This document shows positions 24,243 to 32,819 of a DNA stretch of 64,000 nucleotides, piece after piece. The stretch lies in contig NZ_JAFFJV010000003.1 of NCBI RefSeq assembly GCF_016924645.1, positions 186,001-250,000 of the forward strand, read 5' to 3'. This DNA is from Rufibacter psychrotolerans (GTDB taxonomy: Bacteria; Bacteroidota; Bacteroidia; Cytophagales; Hymenobacteraceae). The position numbers were made by a program, and so were the translations under genes. Under the pieces are notes generated by a model. The model was not told the origin of the DNA, ran no database searches, and worked only from the letters and a program-made list of their open reading frames with translations. The number at the start of each line of letters is the position of its first letter. Within the stretch, counting starts at the first letter, position 1.

Positions 24243-25742
24243 ATGATTAAGAACTGGAAGACGTATGGAGTTTTAGCGGCCGCTTTCTTTTCCGCCGCCG
24301 GAGCTTCAGCATACAGCACTGGGCTGCGTTCTGGTAAGATTGAAGAAGCACGTTTAGTTATACAGTCCCCCCAGGAGCAAGTAGCGCTTGCTTCTTACGC
24401 AGTACAAGATAACTCCCCCGCCGGCCTGGTAAAGCAAGGGAAAGCCGCGCTTGAGCAAAACAGAGTAGCCGAAGCGCAACAGCTGTTTGACAAAGCCCTG
24501 GCCGCCACCAAGAACAAAGACAACAACATCAAGCTACAGATTGGCGAAGCCTACGTAACCTCTGGCGTGAAGGACCTGTCGCAAGCCATCAAGCTTCTGG
24601 AAGAAGTGGTGAGCAAAGACACCAAAAACGCCAATGCGTACGTGCTTTTAGGCGATGCCTACCTGAACAACAAAACGGTAGACGGCGGTAAGGCCATGGC
24701 CAACTATGACAAGGCAATTGCAGTGGATGGCAAATTCGCGAAAGCGCACCTGCGTAAAGGCCAATTGTACGTGCAGTCCCGTAACTTTACTCAGGCAAAA
24801 GAAGCGTTAGATGCCGCTTTGGCCGCAGATCCTAACTATGCTCCTACTTATTTGGAGCTGGCGGAGCTGTACTACCGTGCCGAGCAGTTCCCTAAGAGCT
24901 CTGAGTACATCAAGAAGTATGTTTCAATGGCCGAAAACACGCCAGAAACACGTGCCAAGTACGCCTCTATCCTGTACCTGACCAAGGATTACACCAACGC
25001 AATGAACGAGATTCAGGCGGTGTTGAAGAGTGATCCTAACAACATTGCCATGAACCGTCTGCTGGCGTACACCTACCATGACACCAAGCAGTATGACAAA
25101 GCGTTGGAGGCAATGCAGGCGTATTTCACCAAGTTTGATGAAACCAAGCGTATTCCGTCTGACTACGAGTATTATGCTAACATCCTGGTAGAGAACAAAA
25201 AGCCACAGGAAGCGGTTGCCATCATTGAGCAAGGCAAGAAGCTAGACCCGAAGAACCCGTTGTACGATGATCTTTTGGCCAAGCAATACCTAAGCCTTAA
25301 AAACTATCCGAAGGCAATTGAGGCGTATAAATCTAAGTTCGCCGTTACTCCGCCAACTAACACTGATCTGTTCTACTACGGCTACACCCACGAGTTGAAC
25401 GATGATCACAAGACCGCGGATAGCATCTATGCCATCATCACCAAGAACAACCCTACCTACGCGTACGGTCACTTCTGGAGAGCCCGGGCAAATGCGAACC
25501 TGGACCCTGAAACCAAAGAAGGCTTGGCGAAACCACACTATGAGGAATTCATCAAGCTGGCTTCAGGCGATAAAGAGAAATACAAGAAAGACCTGATTAC
25601 GGCCAACAACTACCTTGGCTACTACTATTATCTGAAAAAGGATAAAGCGAACGCCACTAAGCACTGGCAAGAGGTAAAAACGTTAGACCCAACCAACGCT
25701 GATGCCGCTAATGGTCTTAATGGCTTGAAAGCCATGAAATAA
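24243..25742 (+). CDS. TPR-repeat protein, exported
   Basis: A 499-residue protein with an N-terminal signal sequence (YGVLAAAFFSAAGASAYS) and about ten tetratricopeptide repeats, for example VAEAQQLFDKALAATK, AMANYDKAIAVDGKFAKAHL, AKEALDAALAADPNYAPTYL and AIEAYKSKFAVTPPTN. The last repeat ends ATKHWQEVKTLDPTNADAANG. TPR arrays act as protein-binding scaffolds. It follows the PstS-like gene by 37 bp and shares its direction, so it is likely in the same operon. A strong terminator follows. No catalytic domain is present. Confidence 0.9.
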   Translation: MIKNWKTYGVLAAAFFSAAGASAYSTGLRSGKIEEARLVIQSPQEQVALASYAVQDNSPAGLVKQGKAALEQNRVAEAQQLFDKALAATKNKDNNIKLQIGEAYVTSGVKDLSQAIKLLEEVVSKDTKNANAYVLLGDAYLNNKTVDGGKAMANYDKAIAVDGKFAKAHLRKGQLYVQSRNFTQAKEALDAALAADPNYAPTYLELAELYYRAEQFPKSSEYIKKYVSMAENTPETRAKYASILYLTKDYTNAMNEIQAVLKSDPNNIAMNRLLAYTYHDTKQYDKALEAMQAYFTKFDETKRIPSDYEYYANILVENKKPQEAVAIIEQGKKLDPKNPLYDDLLAKQYLSLKNYPKAIEAYKSKFAVTPPTNTDLFYYGYTHELNDDHKTADSIYAIITKNNPTYAYGHFWRARANANLDPETKEGLAKPHYEEFIKLASGDKEKYKKDLITANNYLGYYYYLKKDKANATKHWQEVKTLDPTNADAANGLNGLKAMK

Positions 25743-25757
25743 CCAAAATCAACCCAT

Positions 25758-25793
25758 AAAAAAAGGCGCCACCTTCAAGTGGCGCCTTTTTTT
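25758..25793 (+). terminator. Intrinsic terminator after the TPR gene
   Basis: A-run, GGCGCCAC-TTCAA-GTGGCGCC and a T-run, 15 bp after the stop. Confidence 0.92.
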
Positions 25794-25897
25794 ATGCCCA
25801 ATCCACAACGAGTTAACATCCATCAGGCACCAAGGGGAGATGAAACACTGCTAAGCACAAGTACACTCGCTACTCAGCAAGGCACCAAGTGCAATAC

Positions 25898-25936
25898 TGT
25901 TTTTAGCCCATTTTACTGAAAGTAGCCTGAAAACAG
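25898..25936. repeat. Family A palindrome between convergent genes
   Basis: CTGTTTTTAGCCCATTTTAC then TGAAAGTAGCCTGAAAACAG. The outer arms CTGTTTTTAG/CTGAAAACAG pair with one mismatch. The remaining gap between the TPR gene and rluD (25743-26108) holds the terminator at 25758 and no gene. Confidence 0.7.
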
Positions 25937-26108
25937 GCTTCAGTAGATAGGCTCAGAATGGCAATCACAGCCAGATAAGTTTACAGGTAGCCGTTCACTA
26001 TTTCCCCCAAAGCCAAAGGACATAAAACCCAAAGCTGTTCCAGAGCAGTAAGCTGAATCCAGCATTCCTGAAGGGACAACGGGTTTGGTGAAATAAAAAA
26101 CAACACGA

Positions 26109-27179
26109 TTATAAGCCAGCTCTGTTTTGTAAGACTTGCCCGTATTGCCGCCAGCGTTCTAAGCCTTCAGCAAAATCGGTGGGTAACTCAGACTCAAACT
26201 GGATGAACTGCTGGGTGGTGGGATGGATGAAGCCAAGGGACTTCGCATGGAGAGCCTGCCTTGGCAGCACATCGAACGTATTTTGCACGAAAGCCTTGTA
26301 AGAGCCCGTCTGCTGCCCTTTCAGAATCTTATCGCCTCCGTAGGTGGCATCATTAAAGAGCGGATGCCCCAAGTACTTCATATGCGCCCTAATCTGATGG
26401 GTACGCCCGGTCTCCAAGTTGCATTTGATAAGACTGCAGTAGGTAAACGATTCGAGCACCTCGTAATGAGTAACAGCCGGCTTGCCGAAATCGCCATCAG
26501 GATACACGGCCATTACCTTTCTGTCTTTCAGGCTGCGGCCAATGTGGCCCACAATAGTCCCTTTGGGCTTCTCTGGTACGCCCCACACAATGGCATAGTA
26601 GGTGCGCTCAATGCTGTGGTCAAAGAACTGGCGGGCAAGGTGCGCCATGGCCAGCTCTGTCTTGGCAATCACCAACAAGCCGGAGGTATCCTTGTCAATC
26701 CGGTGTACGAGTCCAGGTCTGATCTCTCCGTTCCGGGAGGTGGGTAGGTTCTGCAGGTAATACACCAAGCCGTTCACCAGGGTACCAGACCAATTGTTAT
26801 AAGCAGGATGCACCACCATGCCCGCCGGCTTATTGATCATCATCAATTCCGCATCTTCATACACAATGTTGAGGGGGATGTTCTCCGGCACTACATCGGT
26901 ATCACGGGGCGGCGTGGTCAGGGTGACGGTAATCACATCCAAGGGCTTTACTTTATAGCTTGCCTTGGTGGCGCTGCCGTTTACCCGCACAGATTCGGCT
27001 TTGATGGCGCCCTGCAGTTTGTTGCGGGTCACGTTGGGCAGGCGGTCCATCAGAAACTTATCTAGCCGCAGCAAGGCCTGCCCCTTGTCTACCTGTATGC
27101 GGTGGTGCTCATATAGCTCATCTGAGTCAGCACTGGCTACATCATCAAACTCATCCTCTCTTGGGTCAGATAATTGCAT
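26109..27179 (-). CDS. rluD: Pseudouridine synthase RluD family
   Basis: A 356-residue RluA/RluD-family enzyme that converts uridines of 23S rRNA to pseudouridine. An acidic N-terminal tail leads into an S4 RNA-binding domain (LRLDKFLMDRLPNVTRNKLQGAIKAESVRVNG), then the catalytic domain with INKPAGMVVHPA, the signature HRIDKDTSGLLVIAKT carrying the catalytic Asp, and LETGRTHQIRAHM. Length and S4 domain favour the RluD subgroup. It stands alone and converges with the TPR gene. Confidence 0.93.
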   Translation of the reverse strand: MQLSDPREDEFDDVASADSDELYEHHRIQVDKGQALLRLDKFLMDRLPNVTRNKLQGAIKAESVRVNGSATKASYKVKPLDVITVTLTTPPRDTDVVPENIPLNIVYEDAELMMINKPAGMVVHPAYNNWSGTLVNGLVYYLQNLPTSRNGEIRPGLVHRIDKDTSGLLVIAKTELAMAHLARQFFDHSIERTYYAIVWGVPEKPKGTIVGHIGRSLKDRKVMAVYPDGDFGKPAVTHYEVLESFTYCSLIKCNLETGRTHQIRAHMKYLGHPLFNDATYGGDKILKGQQTGSYKAFVQNTFDVLPRQALHAKSLGFIHPTTQQFIQFESELPTDFAEGLERWRQYGQVLQNRAGL

Positions 27180-27218
27180 GGCGTTTTAGGCTCATTTTTC
27201 AAGATTCGGCACAAAAAT

Positions 27219-27252
27219 AAAAAGCCGGTGACGATAACGCCACCGGCTTTTC
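27219..27252 (-). terminator. Intrinsic terminator of the bamA-ompH operon
   Basis: AAAAGCCGGTG-ACGATAACG-CCACCGGCTTTT, read as a hairpin plus T-run on the minus strand, 19 bp after the stop of the last ompH gene. Confidence 0.9.
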
Positions 27253-27270
27253 TACTAAAGGCCTGAAACC

Positions 27271-27879
27271 TTATTTTTTCTTTTTAGCTGGAGTTGAAGA
27301 AGAAACAGACGGTTTGGCAGCAGGAGCTGCAGAAGCAGCCGGTGTGCCAGTGGCGCCCTTAGGAGCAGGAGTAACGCCCAGGTCTTTCAACACCAGTTCA
27401 GTGAAAGTGTTTCCATCTTCGGGACCATACAGCAAAGCTTCGGCGGTGAAGATGTGGGTGTATCCGTTCTCTTTGGCCACTTTGTCAATTGACTTCTGAA
27501 TTTTGTTCATCACAGGCTCCAGAGCGGCTTGCTCTTTCTTCTGAAGGGAAGCATCCGCGTTGCGCTGGAACTCTTCAATAGAGGCCTGCAGGGTAGTTAA
27601 CTCTTTTTCTCTATCGGCACGAACCACATCAGTCATGGTAGGGGCACCTTTCTTGTAGGCCTCTACTTTCTCCTGATAAGATTTGTACTTGTTCTGAAGT
27701 TCTTTCTCTAACTGGCTGCTGTGCGCTTTCAGATCAGACTCAATCTGGCGGCTCTCAGGCAGTTGGCTAATGATGTAATTGGCGTTGGTATAGCCAACCT
27801 TAACGGTTCCTGTCTGGGCAAAAGAAGCTACGCTTACTAACAAGAAAGCGGCTACCAACAGAGATTTCAATTTGTTCAT
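27271..27879 (-). CDS. OmpH/Skp family periplasmic chaperone (downstream copy)
   Basis: A 202-residue protein with a signal peptide (KSLLVAAFLLVSVASFAQ), the Skp N-terminal strand VKVGYTNANYIISQLPES, a long charged coiled coil of about 90 residues (SSQLEKELQNKYKSYQEKVEAYKK) and the returning strand TYGYTHIF-like NGYTHIFTAEALL. Skp trimers hold unfolded outer-membrane proteins for BamA. The C-terminus carries an unusual tail rich in Ala, Pro and Ser that ends KKKK. It follows its paralogue by 20 bp in the uppS-bamA-ompH-ompH cluster. Confidence 0.9.
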   Translation of the reverse strand: MNKLKSLLVAAFLLVSVASFAQTGTVKVGYTNANYIISQLPESRQIESDLKAHSSQLEKELQNKYKSYQEKVEAYKKGAPTMTDVVRADREKELTTLQASIEEFQRNADASLQKKEQAALEPVMNKIQKSIDKVAKENGYTHIFTAEALLYGPEDGNTFTELVLKDLGVTPAPKGATGTPAASAAPAAKPSVSSSTPAKKKK

Positions 27880-27899
27880 TGTAAGTTACTTAGGTTTGT

Positions 27900-28580
27900 T
27901 TAGTTGTTTTTCTTTTTTACTGGCGTTGTCTGGCGCTTGGGCTCAGCTTTTCTGTTTGTAGGATTGGCTGGCGTGGTGGCTCCCTCAGGAAGCGGCGGCA
28001 CATCTGCCGGGCTGTCTACAATAGCATCTGCCGGGCGGGCACCTGCCGTATTCTGCTCCTTGGAGGCCAATCCTAACTCTTCCAGCACAAACTCTGTGTA
28101 ATCATGGCGCGGATCTGTGTACAACATCACCACATCGCCAGACTTATCAAACATAAAGTTCAAGCCACGTTGCCTAACAATCTTTTCTACAGCTTCAAAC
28201 AGTTGGTCCTGCGCAGGCCTGATGAGTTCTTGGCGTCTTTTGAACAAAGCGCCCTCAAAACCAAACATCTTGCGCTGGAACTCTCTTATCTGGCTGTCTT
28301 TCCGGTTTATCTCTTCCTGTCGCTTCGCCTTCATGTCAGGCGTAAGCAGGATCTCCTCAGCCTGATAACTCTTTTGGAGCTTATCAAGTTCCGCCCGCAT
28401 ATTTTCTATTTCCTTCTGCCAGGACTCAGACAGCTTTTCCACTTCGGCCTGGGCATTGGCATAAGCGGGCATTTTCTGCAAGATAAAACCAGAATCAATA
28501 TAGCCAAAGCGCTGTGCAGTGACTTCCTTCCCAAACAGGAGGAAAATTAGCATCAACAGAAAGCACCCTAACTTTTTCAT
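27900..28580 (-). CDS. OmpH/Skp family periplasmic chaperone (upstream copy)
   Basis: A 226-residue Skp homologue with signal peptide (LGCFLLMLIFLLFGKEVTAQ), RFGYIDSGFILQKMPAYANAQAE, a long coiled coil (KLSESWQKEIENMRAELDKLQ...REFQRKMFGFEGALFKRR) and GLNFMFDKSGDVVMLY. Like the other copy it ends in a Pro/Ala-rich tail with a Lys-rich terminus (PVKKKNN). It lies 29 bp after bamA. The two copies are divergent, so they may serve different clients or form mixed trimers; this is inference. Confidence 0.9.
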   Translation of the reverse strand: MKKLGCFLLMLIFLLFGKEVTAQRFGYIDSGFILQKMPAYANAQAEVEKLSESWQKEIENMRAELDKLQKSYQAEEILLTPDMKAKRQEEINRKDSQIREFQRKMFGFEGALFKRRQELIRPAQDQLFEAVEKIVRQRGLNFMFDKSGDVVMLYTDPRHDYTEFVLEELGLASKEQNTAGARPADAIVDSPADVPPLPEGATTPANPTNRKAEPKRQTTPVKKKNN

Positions 28581-28609
28581 CTCATTACCTTAGTCAAAAA
28601 CTGTTCCAA

Positions 28610-31195
28610 TTATCTTATTTGCTGGCCTATGATAAAGTGGAACTGTCCGCCACTAGCCCCAGGCAAGCCCGGCACTTTATCAAGTCCCCATCCGTAGTCA
28701 AAGCCCAACAAACCGAAGGCCGCCATAAATACCCTGGCTCCTACCCCTACAGAACGATACAGCTTGAATGGATCGTATTCGCGGTAGCTTCCGAAGTTAT
28801 TGCCGGCCTCAGCAAAACCAAGAACAAAGATGGTGGCAGCCGGGTTCAAAGAGATAGGGTAGCGCAGTTCTGCCACGTATTTGTTGAAGGCAATACCACC
28901 TGCGGCGTTAGGCGAGATACTCTCGTCTTCGTAACCTCTCAAGCCAATATAGTCTGTGGCCACAATGAAGGAACCACCCCCTAAACCAGAGCCACCCAGC
29001 TTGAAGCGCTCAAACGGCCCAATCTCTTTGCCGGAGCCATACGTACCAATGAACCCGAAGTGTGCCCTGGTGTTAAGCACCAGCTTGCCGTCTCCGCTCA
29101 AAGAATGGAACCACGAAGCATCAAACATCCATTTGTGGAACTCAATCCACTGGAAGGTGTTCACGTTGCTCTTGAACAGGGAGTAAGGCGGAGTAAACGT
29201 TACGTTCAGCCCAATGGAAGAACCAGAGCGGGTGTACGTTGGGTTGTCAATGCTTGACCGGGCAAAAGAGGTGATGAACGAGATATTGTTCGCATCCCTG
29301 ATCCGATCGGCCTCAGCGTATCCTCTGAAGATGGTAGAGCCATTGCTCATGTTATACCTGAAGTAAGAGATGGAGTTACTTAAGGTAAAGTAGTCATCTG
29401 GCCAACGCAATCTTCTACCTAGGTTCACGCTCGCTCCTGAGATGTCAATAAACGCATCTTTGATCTGCCCAAACTCATCCTGCTCATTGAAGCGCTGGAT
29501 GGACTTGCTCAAGCTCACCGTCAAGGAATTTGGTCTGCGACCGCCTAACCAAGGCTCTGTGAAAGAAAGCGAGTACGATTGGTATCTCTTCCCGTTCGCC
29601 TGAATGTTCAGGGCCAGGCGCTGCCCATCACCGGAAGGCACCGGACGCCACTGCTTCCAGTCGGTGGCTTTGCGCAGCGAGAAGTTGTTCAGCACCAACC
29701 CCACAGTACCTACGGCACCCAGGCCACCACCCCAACCACCAGATAAGGTAATCTGGTCGTTTGGCCGTTCCTCCACGGTGTACTGGATGTCTACCGTTCC
29801 GTTCTCTGGATTAGGAATAGGGTTCATCCCGATTTTCTCCGGGTCAAAGTACCCCAGGTTGGAAAGCTCGCGCTGTGACCGGATCAAGGCTGAACGGCTG
29901 AAGTTCTGGCCTGGCAGGGTACGCAGTTCCCGCAGAATCACGTGGTCGCTGGTCTTGGTGTTTCCAGAAACCGTGATAGCATTGATGGTAGCTTGGGAAC
30001 CCTCGCTGAGGCGCATTTCAATGTCAATAGAGTCACCCACTACGGCCACTTCAACGGGCTCAATCTGGAAGAACAGGTAACCATCGTCCATGTAGAGCGA
30101 GGTAATGTCATTGCCGTTAGGGTTGTAGTTTAGTCGCTTGTCTAGTTCTTCTCTGTTGTAGATATCACCTTTGTCCAGACCCAGGATGCGAGACAGGTAG
30201 GCATCATCGTAGAGGTAGTTCCCGCTCCAGGTAATGTTACGGTAGTAGTAGCGTCTTCCTTCATCTACCACCAATTTAACTCCAATCCGGTCATCGCTGA
30301 TCTTGTAAATAGAGTCAGAGACAATGCTGGCATCGCGGTAGCCTTCTTTGTTATAGAAGTCTATCAAAAGCTTTTTGTCTTCCTCGTACTCAGCTTTGTT
30401 AAACTTAGCCCCGGTGAAGATTTTGTAGAATTTCTTCTCTTTGGTTTTCTTCAGCTGACGCTTCAACTTGGTCTCACTGAAAGTCACCTCGTCTTCATCG
30501 TCCCCGAAAATGCCCGAAAAGAAGCCGGCAATGCCCGTCTTCTCTATCTTATCTGTGGCAGGGTTGATTCTTTCAATGTCCAGCTCCCCAATGCGTACCT
30601 TCTCCCCCTTGTTCACTCTGATCTCAAGGGAAACGCTGTTGGCAATGACTGAATCAGGAATCTGCCTGATCACTACCTGGGTATTCAGATACCCTTTGTC
30701 CTGAAAGAACTTCTGCACCGTGGTGCGGGTAGAGTTGAGCACGGCATCGGTGACTACCCTACCTTTGTTGAGGGCAATCTTTTTCTGCAAGTCCTCAGCC
30801 TGCGACTTGGTTGTGCCGGCAAAATCAAATCTTGACAGGCGAGGGCGCTCCGTCAAGAAGAAATCCAGGTAGATCTTATCTCCTTCAATTTTGGTGGCAC
30901 GCACATCCACGCCGCCCAAGATACCCTGGTCCCACAGTTTTTGGATGGCCCGGGCAATGGCATCACCGGGCACATCAATCTGATCTCCTACCCTTAACCC
31001 GGTAAGGGAAATAAGCGTAGTAGGGTCCAGGAATTTGGCACCACTTACGGTGATGCCTCCAATTTCGTATTTCCGGGGATTGGCGTAGTCAACGGATGCT
31101 GCGGCATTGCCACTTCCAACACCCAGTCTAATTTGTGCTGTGGCAGTTATACCAGAGGTCACTAAGAGGCATAACAGCCAAAAGTACTTACTCAT
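28610..31195 (-). CDS. bamA: Outer membrane protein assembly factor BamA
   Basis: An 861-residue Omp85 protein, the core of the machine that inserts beta-barrels into the outer membrane. A signal peptide (YFWLLCLLVTSGITATAQ) is followed by five POTRA domains over about residues 45-470 (YEIGGITVSGAKFLDPTTL, LSRFDFAGTTK, VRIGELDIERINP, YRNITWSGNYLYDD, INAITVSGNTKTSDHVILREL). The C-terminal barrel includes SGGWGGGLGAVGTVGLVLNN and ends FHFIIGQQIR. An acidic insertion (GIFGDDEDEV) sits in the third POTRA region, as in other Bacteroidota. The ATG overlaps the uppS stop by one base, giving translational coupling, and two Skp genes follow. Confidence 0.96.
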   Translation of the reverse strand: MSKYFWLLCLLVTSGITATAQIRLGVGSGNAAASVDYANPRKYEIGGITVSGAKFLDPTTLISLTGLRVGDQIDVPGDAIARAIQKLWDQGILGGVDVRATKIEGDKIYLDFFLTERPRLSRFDFAGTTKSQAEDLQKKIALNKGRVVTDAVLNSTRTTVQKFFQDKGYLNTQVVIRQIPDSVIANSVSLEIRVNKGEKVRIGELDIERINPATDKIEKTGIAGFFSGIFGDDEDEVTFSETKLKRQLKKTKEKKFYKIFTGAKFNKAEYEEDKKLLIDFYNKEGYRDASIVSDSIYKISDDRIGVKLVVDEGRRYYYRNITWSGNYLYDDAYLSRILGLDKGDIYNREELDKRLNYNPNGNDITSLYMDDGYLFFQIEPVEVAVVGDSIDIEMRLSEGSQATINAITVSGNTKTSDHVILRELRTLPGQNFSRSALIRSQRELSNLGYFDPEKIGMNPIPNPENGTVDIQYTVEERPNDQITLSGGWGGGLGAVGTVGLVLNNFSLRKATDWKQWRPVPSGDGQRLALNIQANGKRYQSYSLSFTEPWLGGRRPNSLTVSLSKSIQRFNEQDEFGQIKDAFIDISGASVNLGRRLRWPDDYFTLSNSISYFRYNMSNGSTIFRGYAEADRIRDANNISFITSFARSSIDNPTYTRSGSSIGLNVTFTPPYSLFKSNVNTFQWIEFHKWMFDASWFHSLSGDGKLVLNTRAHFGFIGTYGSGKEIGPFERFKLGGSGLGGGSFIVATDYIGLRGYEDESISPNAAGGIAFNKYVAELRYPISLNPAATIFVLGFAEAGNNFGSYREYDPFKLYRSVGVGARVFMAAFGLLGFDYGWGLDKVPGLPGASGGQFHFIIGQQIR

Positions 31196-31947
31196 TAAGA
31201 ATGTGCTTTTTGTAATTGTTCGCTTGTTTTCCCAAAACGACGTTCACGTTGCTGGAAAGCAAGTATGGCTTCGTAAAGATGTTCTTTTCTGAAATCTGGC
31301 CATAATAAGTCTGTAATATAGAGCTCCGTGTAGGCCAGTTGCCAAAGTAAGAAATTGCTGATTCGCTGTTCGCCACTGGTTCTGATCAGAAGTTCCGGGT
31401 CTGGCATACCCGCGGTAGTCAGACAATTCTGGATAACGGTTTCATTGATGGCAGCAGGCTCCAGCGTTCCCGCTTTCACCATTTCGGCCATTTTCTGCAT
31501 GGCGTTCACCAGTTCCCATCTGCCGCTATAGCTCAAGGCCAGCACCAGGGTCATGCGGGTGTTCTGGCTGGTAATCTCAATGGCTTCTTCCAATTGCTTT
31601 CTACAGGCCACCGGCAAAGCCGATGTATCACCAATAGACTGCAACCTGATATTATTCTTGTTTAACGTTTCGGTTTCCTTACGAATTGTACTCACCAACA
31701 ATTGCATAAGGGCATCTACCTCATACTTAGGCCTGGACCAGTTTTCAGTAGAGAAAGCGTAGAGAGTCAAAAATTTAACGCCAAGCTCAGCAGCTCCTTC
31801 CACCGTGTCGCGCACAGCGGTAATGGCGTTCTGGTGGCCAAAGATCCTAAGGTTCCCCTTCTTCTTTGCCCATCTTCCATTTCCGTCCATGATAACGGCA
31901 ATATGTTGGGGCAAATTGCCTATGTCTATCTTTTCCTTGAGGCTCAT
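31195..31947 (-). CDS. uppS: Isoprenyl transferase (undecaprenyl diphosphate synthase)
   Basis: A 250-residue cis-prenyltransferase that extends farnesyl-PP with isopentenyl-PP to the C55 lipid carrier for peptidoglycan and O-antigen. The signature HIAVIMDGNGRWAKKKG holds the catalytic Asp and the pyrophosphate-binding residues; other blocks are LTLYAFSTENWSRP, ALSYSGRWELVNA and DPELLIRTSGEQRISNFLLWQLAYTELY. The length is normal. It is the first gene of the uppS-bamA-ompH-ompH cluster, whose order is common in this phylum. Confidence 0.96.
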   Translation of the reverse strand: MSLKEKIDIGNLPQHIAVIMDGNGRWAKKKGNLRIFGHQNAITAVRDTVEGAAELGVKFLTLYAFSTENWSRPKYEVDALMQLLVSTIRKETETLNKNNIRLQSIGDTSALPVACRKQLEEAIEITSQNTRMTLVLALSYSGRWELVNAMQKMAEMVKAGTLEPAAINETVIQNCLTTAGMPDPELLIRTSGEQRISNFLLWQLAYTELYITDLLWPDFRKEHLYEAILAFQQRERRFGKTSEQLQKAHS

Positions 31948-32012
31948 TAAAAAAAAATTTCAATGCAATTTAGGAAAAGGTTAGGACTTTTCACTTACTG
32001 TTCTTGAGCCGG

Positions 32013-32792
32013 CTATTTTCTGGAAGGTTTTATGGGGCAGTTGATCTTGTAGAAAGTGTAGGAAATGCTCACCCCATTGTAGAAGTATAAGTCCCGGTCA
32101 TACTTGTTCATCACTTGCTCATTCTGAGAACTAAGGTTATCAAACTCATCGGTGAGCAGCACCCGCACGCCGGCTTCAAAGCCCAGGTTCCAGTGCTCAG
32201 ACAAGGCATACTTCACCCCTGCCCCTACCGGCACCGCCAGCGTGACGGCAGTTCTGTAGGCCTCGTTCTTGCCGCTCCCGGCCGGATAGATGATTTCTGG
32301 ATTCACGGCGGTAGTTTTGTTGTTATAGAGTACCCCCGCCACGTTTACGGTGAAGTAAGGCGTCCATCTCACCTCGCGCCTGAAATCATAATAGTCCAGG
32401 AAGTTGTAATCAATACCACCGCTGAGTTCCAGAACACTGCTGGTGACGGCAGCCTTTCTATAGATAGCCAAAGGCAGATCTTTGGCGAAGGAAGAGGTTT
32501 TCTCTTGGGCATCTTCTGCCTTGATGCGCCCTACCAGCAAGCCCACCCGCCATGCCAGTGCATTGGAAATATCTTTCTTGAAGAACAGATTAAGTGCCGG
32601 CCTGTTGCTCTGGAGCCGGTAACGGGGGGCTACTTCTCCTTTGTAGACAATGCCTCCAATGCCAATGCCTAGCTCACTGGTAGACCTTGGTTGCCCCGTT
32701 TGTTGCTGAGCAGTAGCAGATAACGAAAAAAAAACACTCCCTATTTGTACTAATGTGCAAATAAGGAGTGTGCGTACTTTCTGTAAGATCAT
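32013..32792 (-). CDS. Predicted outer-membrane beta-barrel protein
   Basis: A 259-residue protein with signal peptide (TLLICTLVQIGSVFFSLSATAQ) and alternating beta-strand text (LGIGIGGIVYKGEVAPRYRL, WTPYFTVNVAGVLYNNK, VPVGAGVKYALSEHWNLGFEAGVRVLLTDEFDNL) ending in DLYFYNGVSISYTFY. The pattern fits a small eight-stranded barrel of the porin/OmpA-like type. It resembles the next gene (DUF6089) in layout, for example the VGVKYALSEHWN-like strand followed by RVLLTDEFD versus RKTFTDYLDD, so the two are probably paralogues. No substrate can be assigned. Confidence 0.85.
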   Translation of the reverse strand: MILQKVRTLLICTLVQIGSVFFSLSATAQQQTGQPRSTSELGIGIGGIVYKGEVAPRYRLQSNRPALNLFFKKDISNALAWRVGLLVGRIKAEDAQEKTSSFAKDLPLAIYRKAAVTSSVLELSGGIDYNFLDYYDFRREVRWTPYFTVNVAGVLYNNKTTAVNPEIIYPAGSGKNEAYRTAVTLAVPVGAGVKYALSEHWNLGFEAGVRVLLTDEFDNLSSQNEQVMNKYDRDLYFYNGVSISYTFYKINCPIKPSRK

Positions 32793-32819
32793 GTACTCAA
32801 AGTAAAAGGTGTTTCCGGA

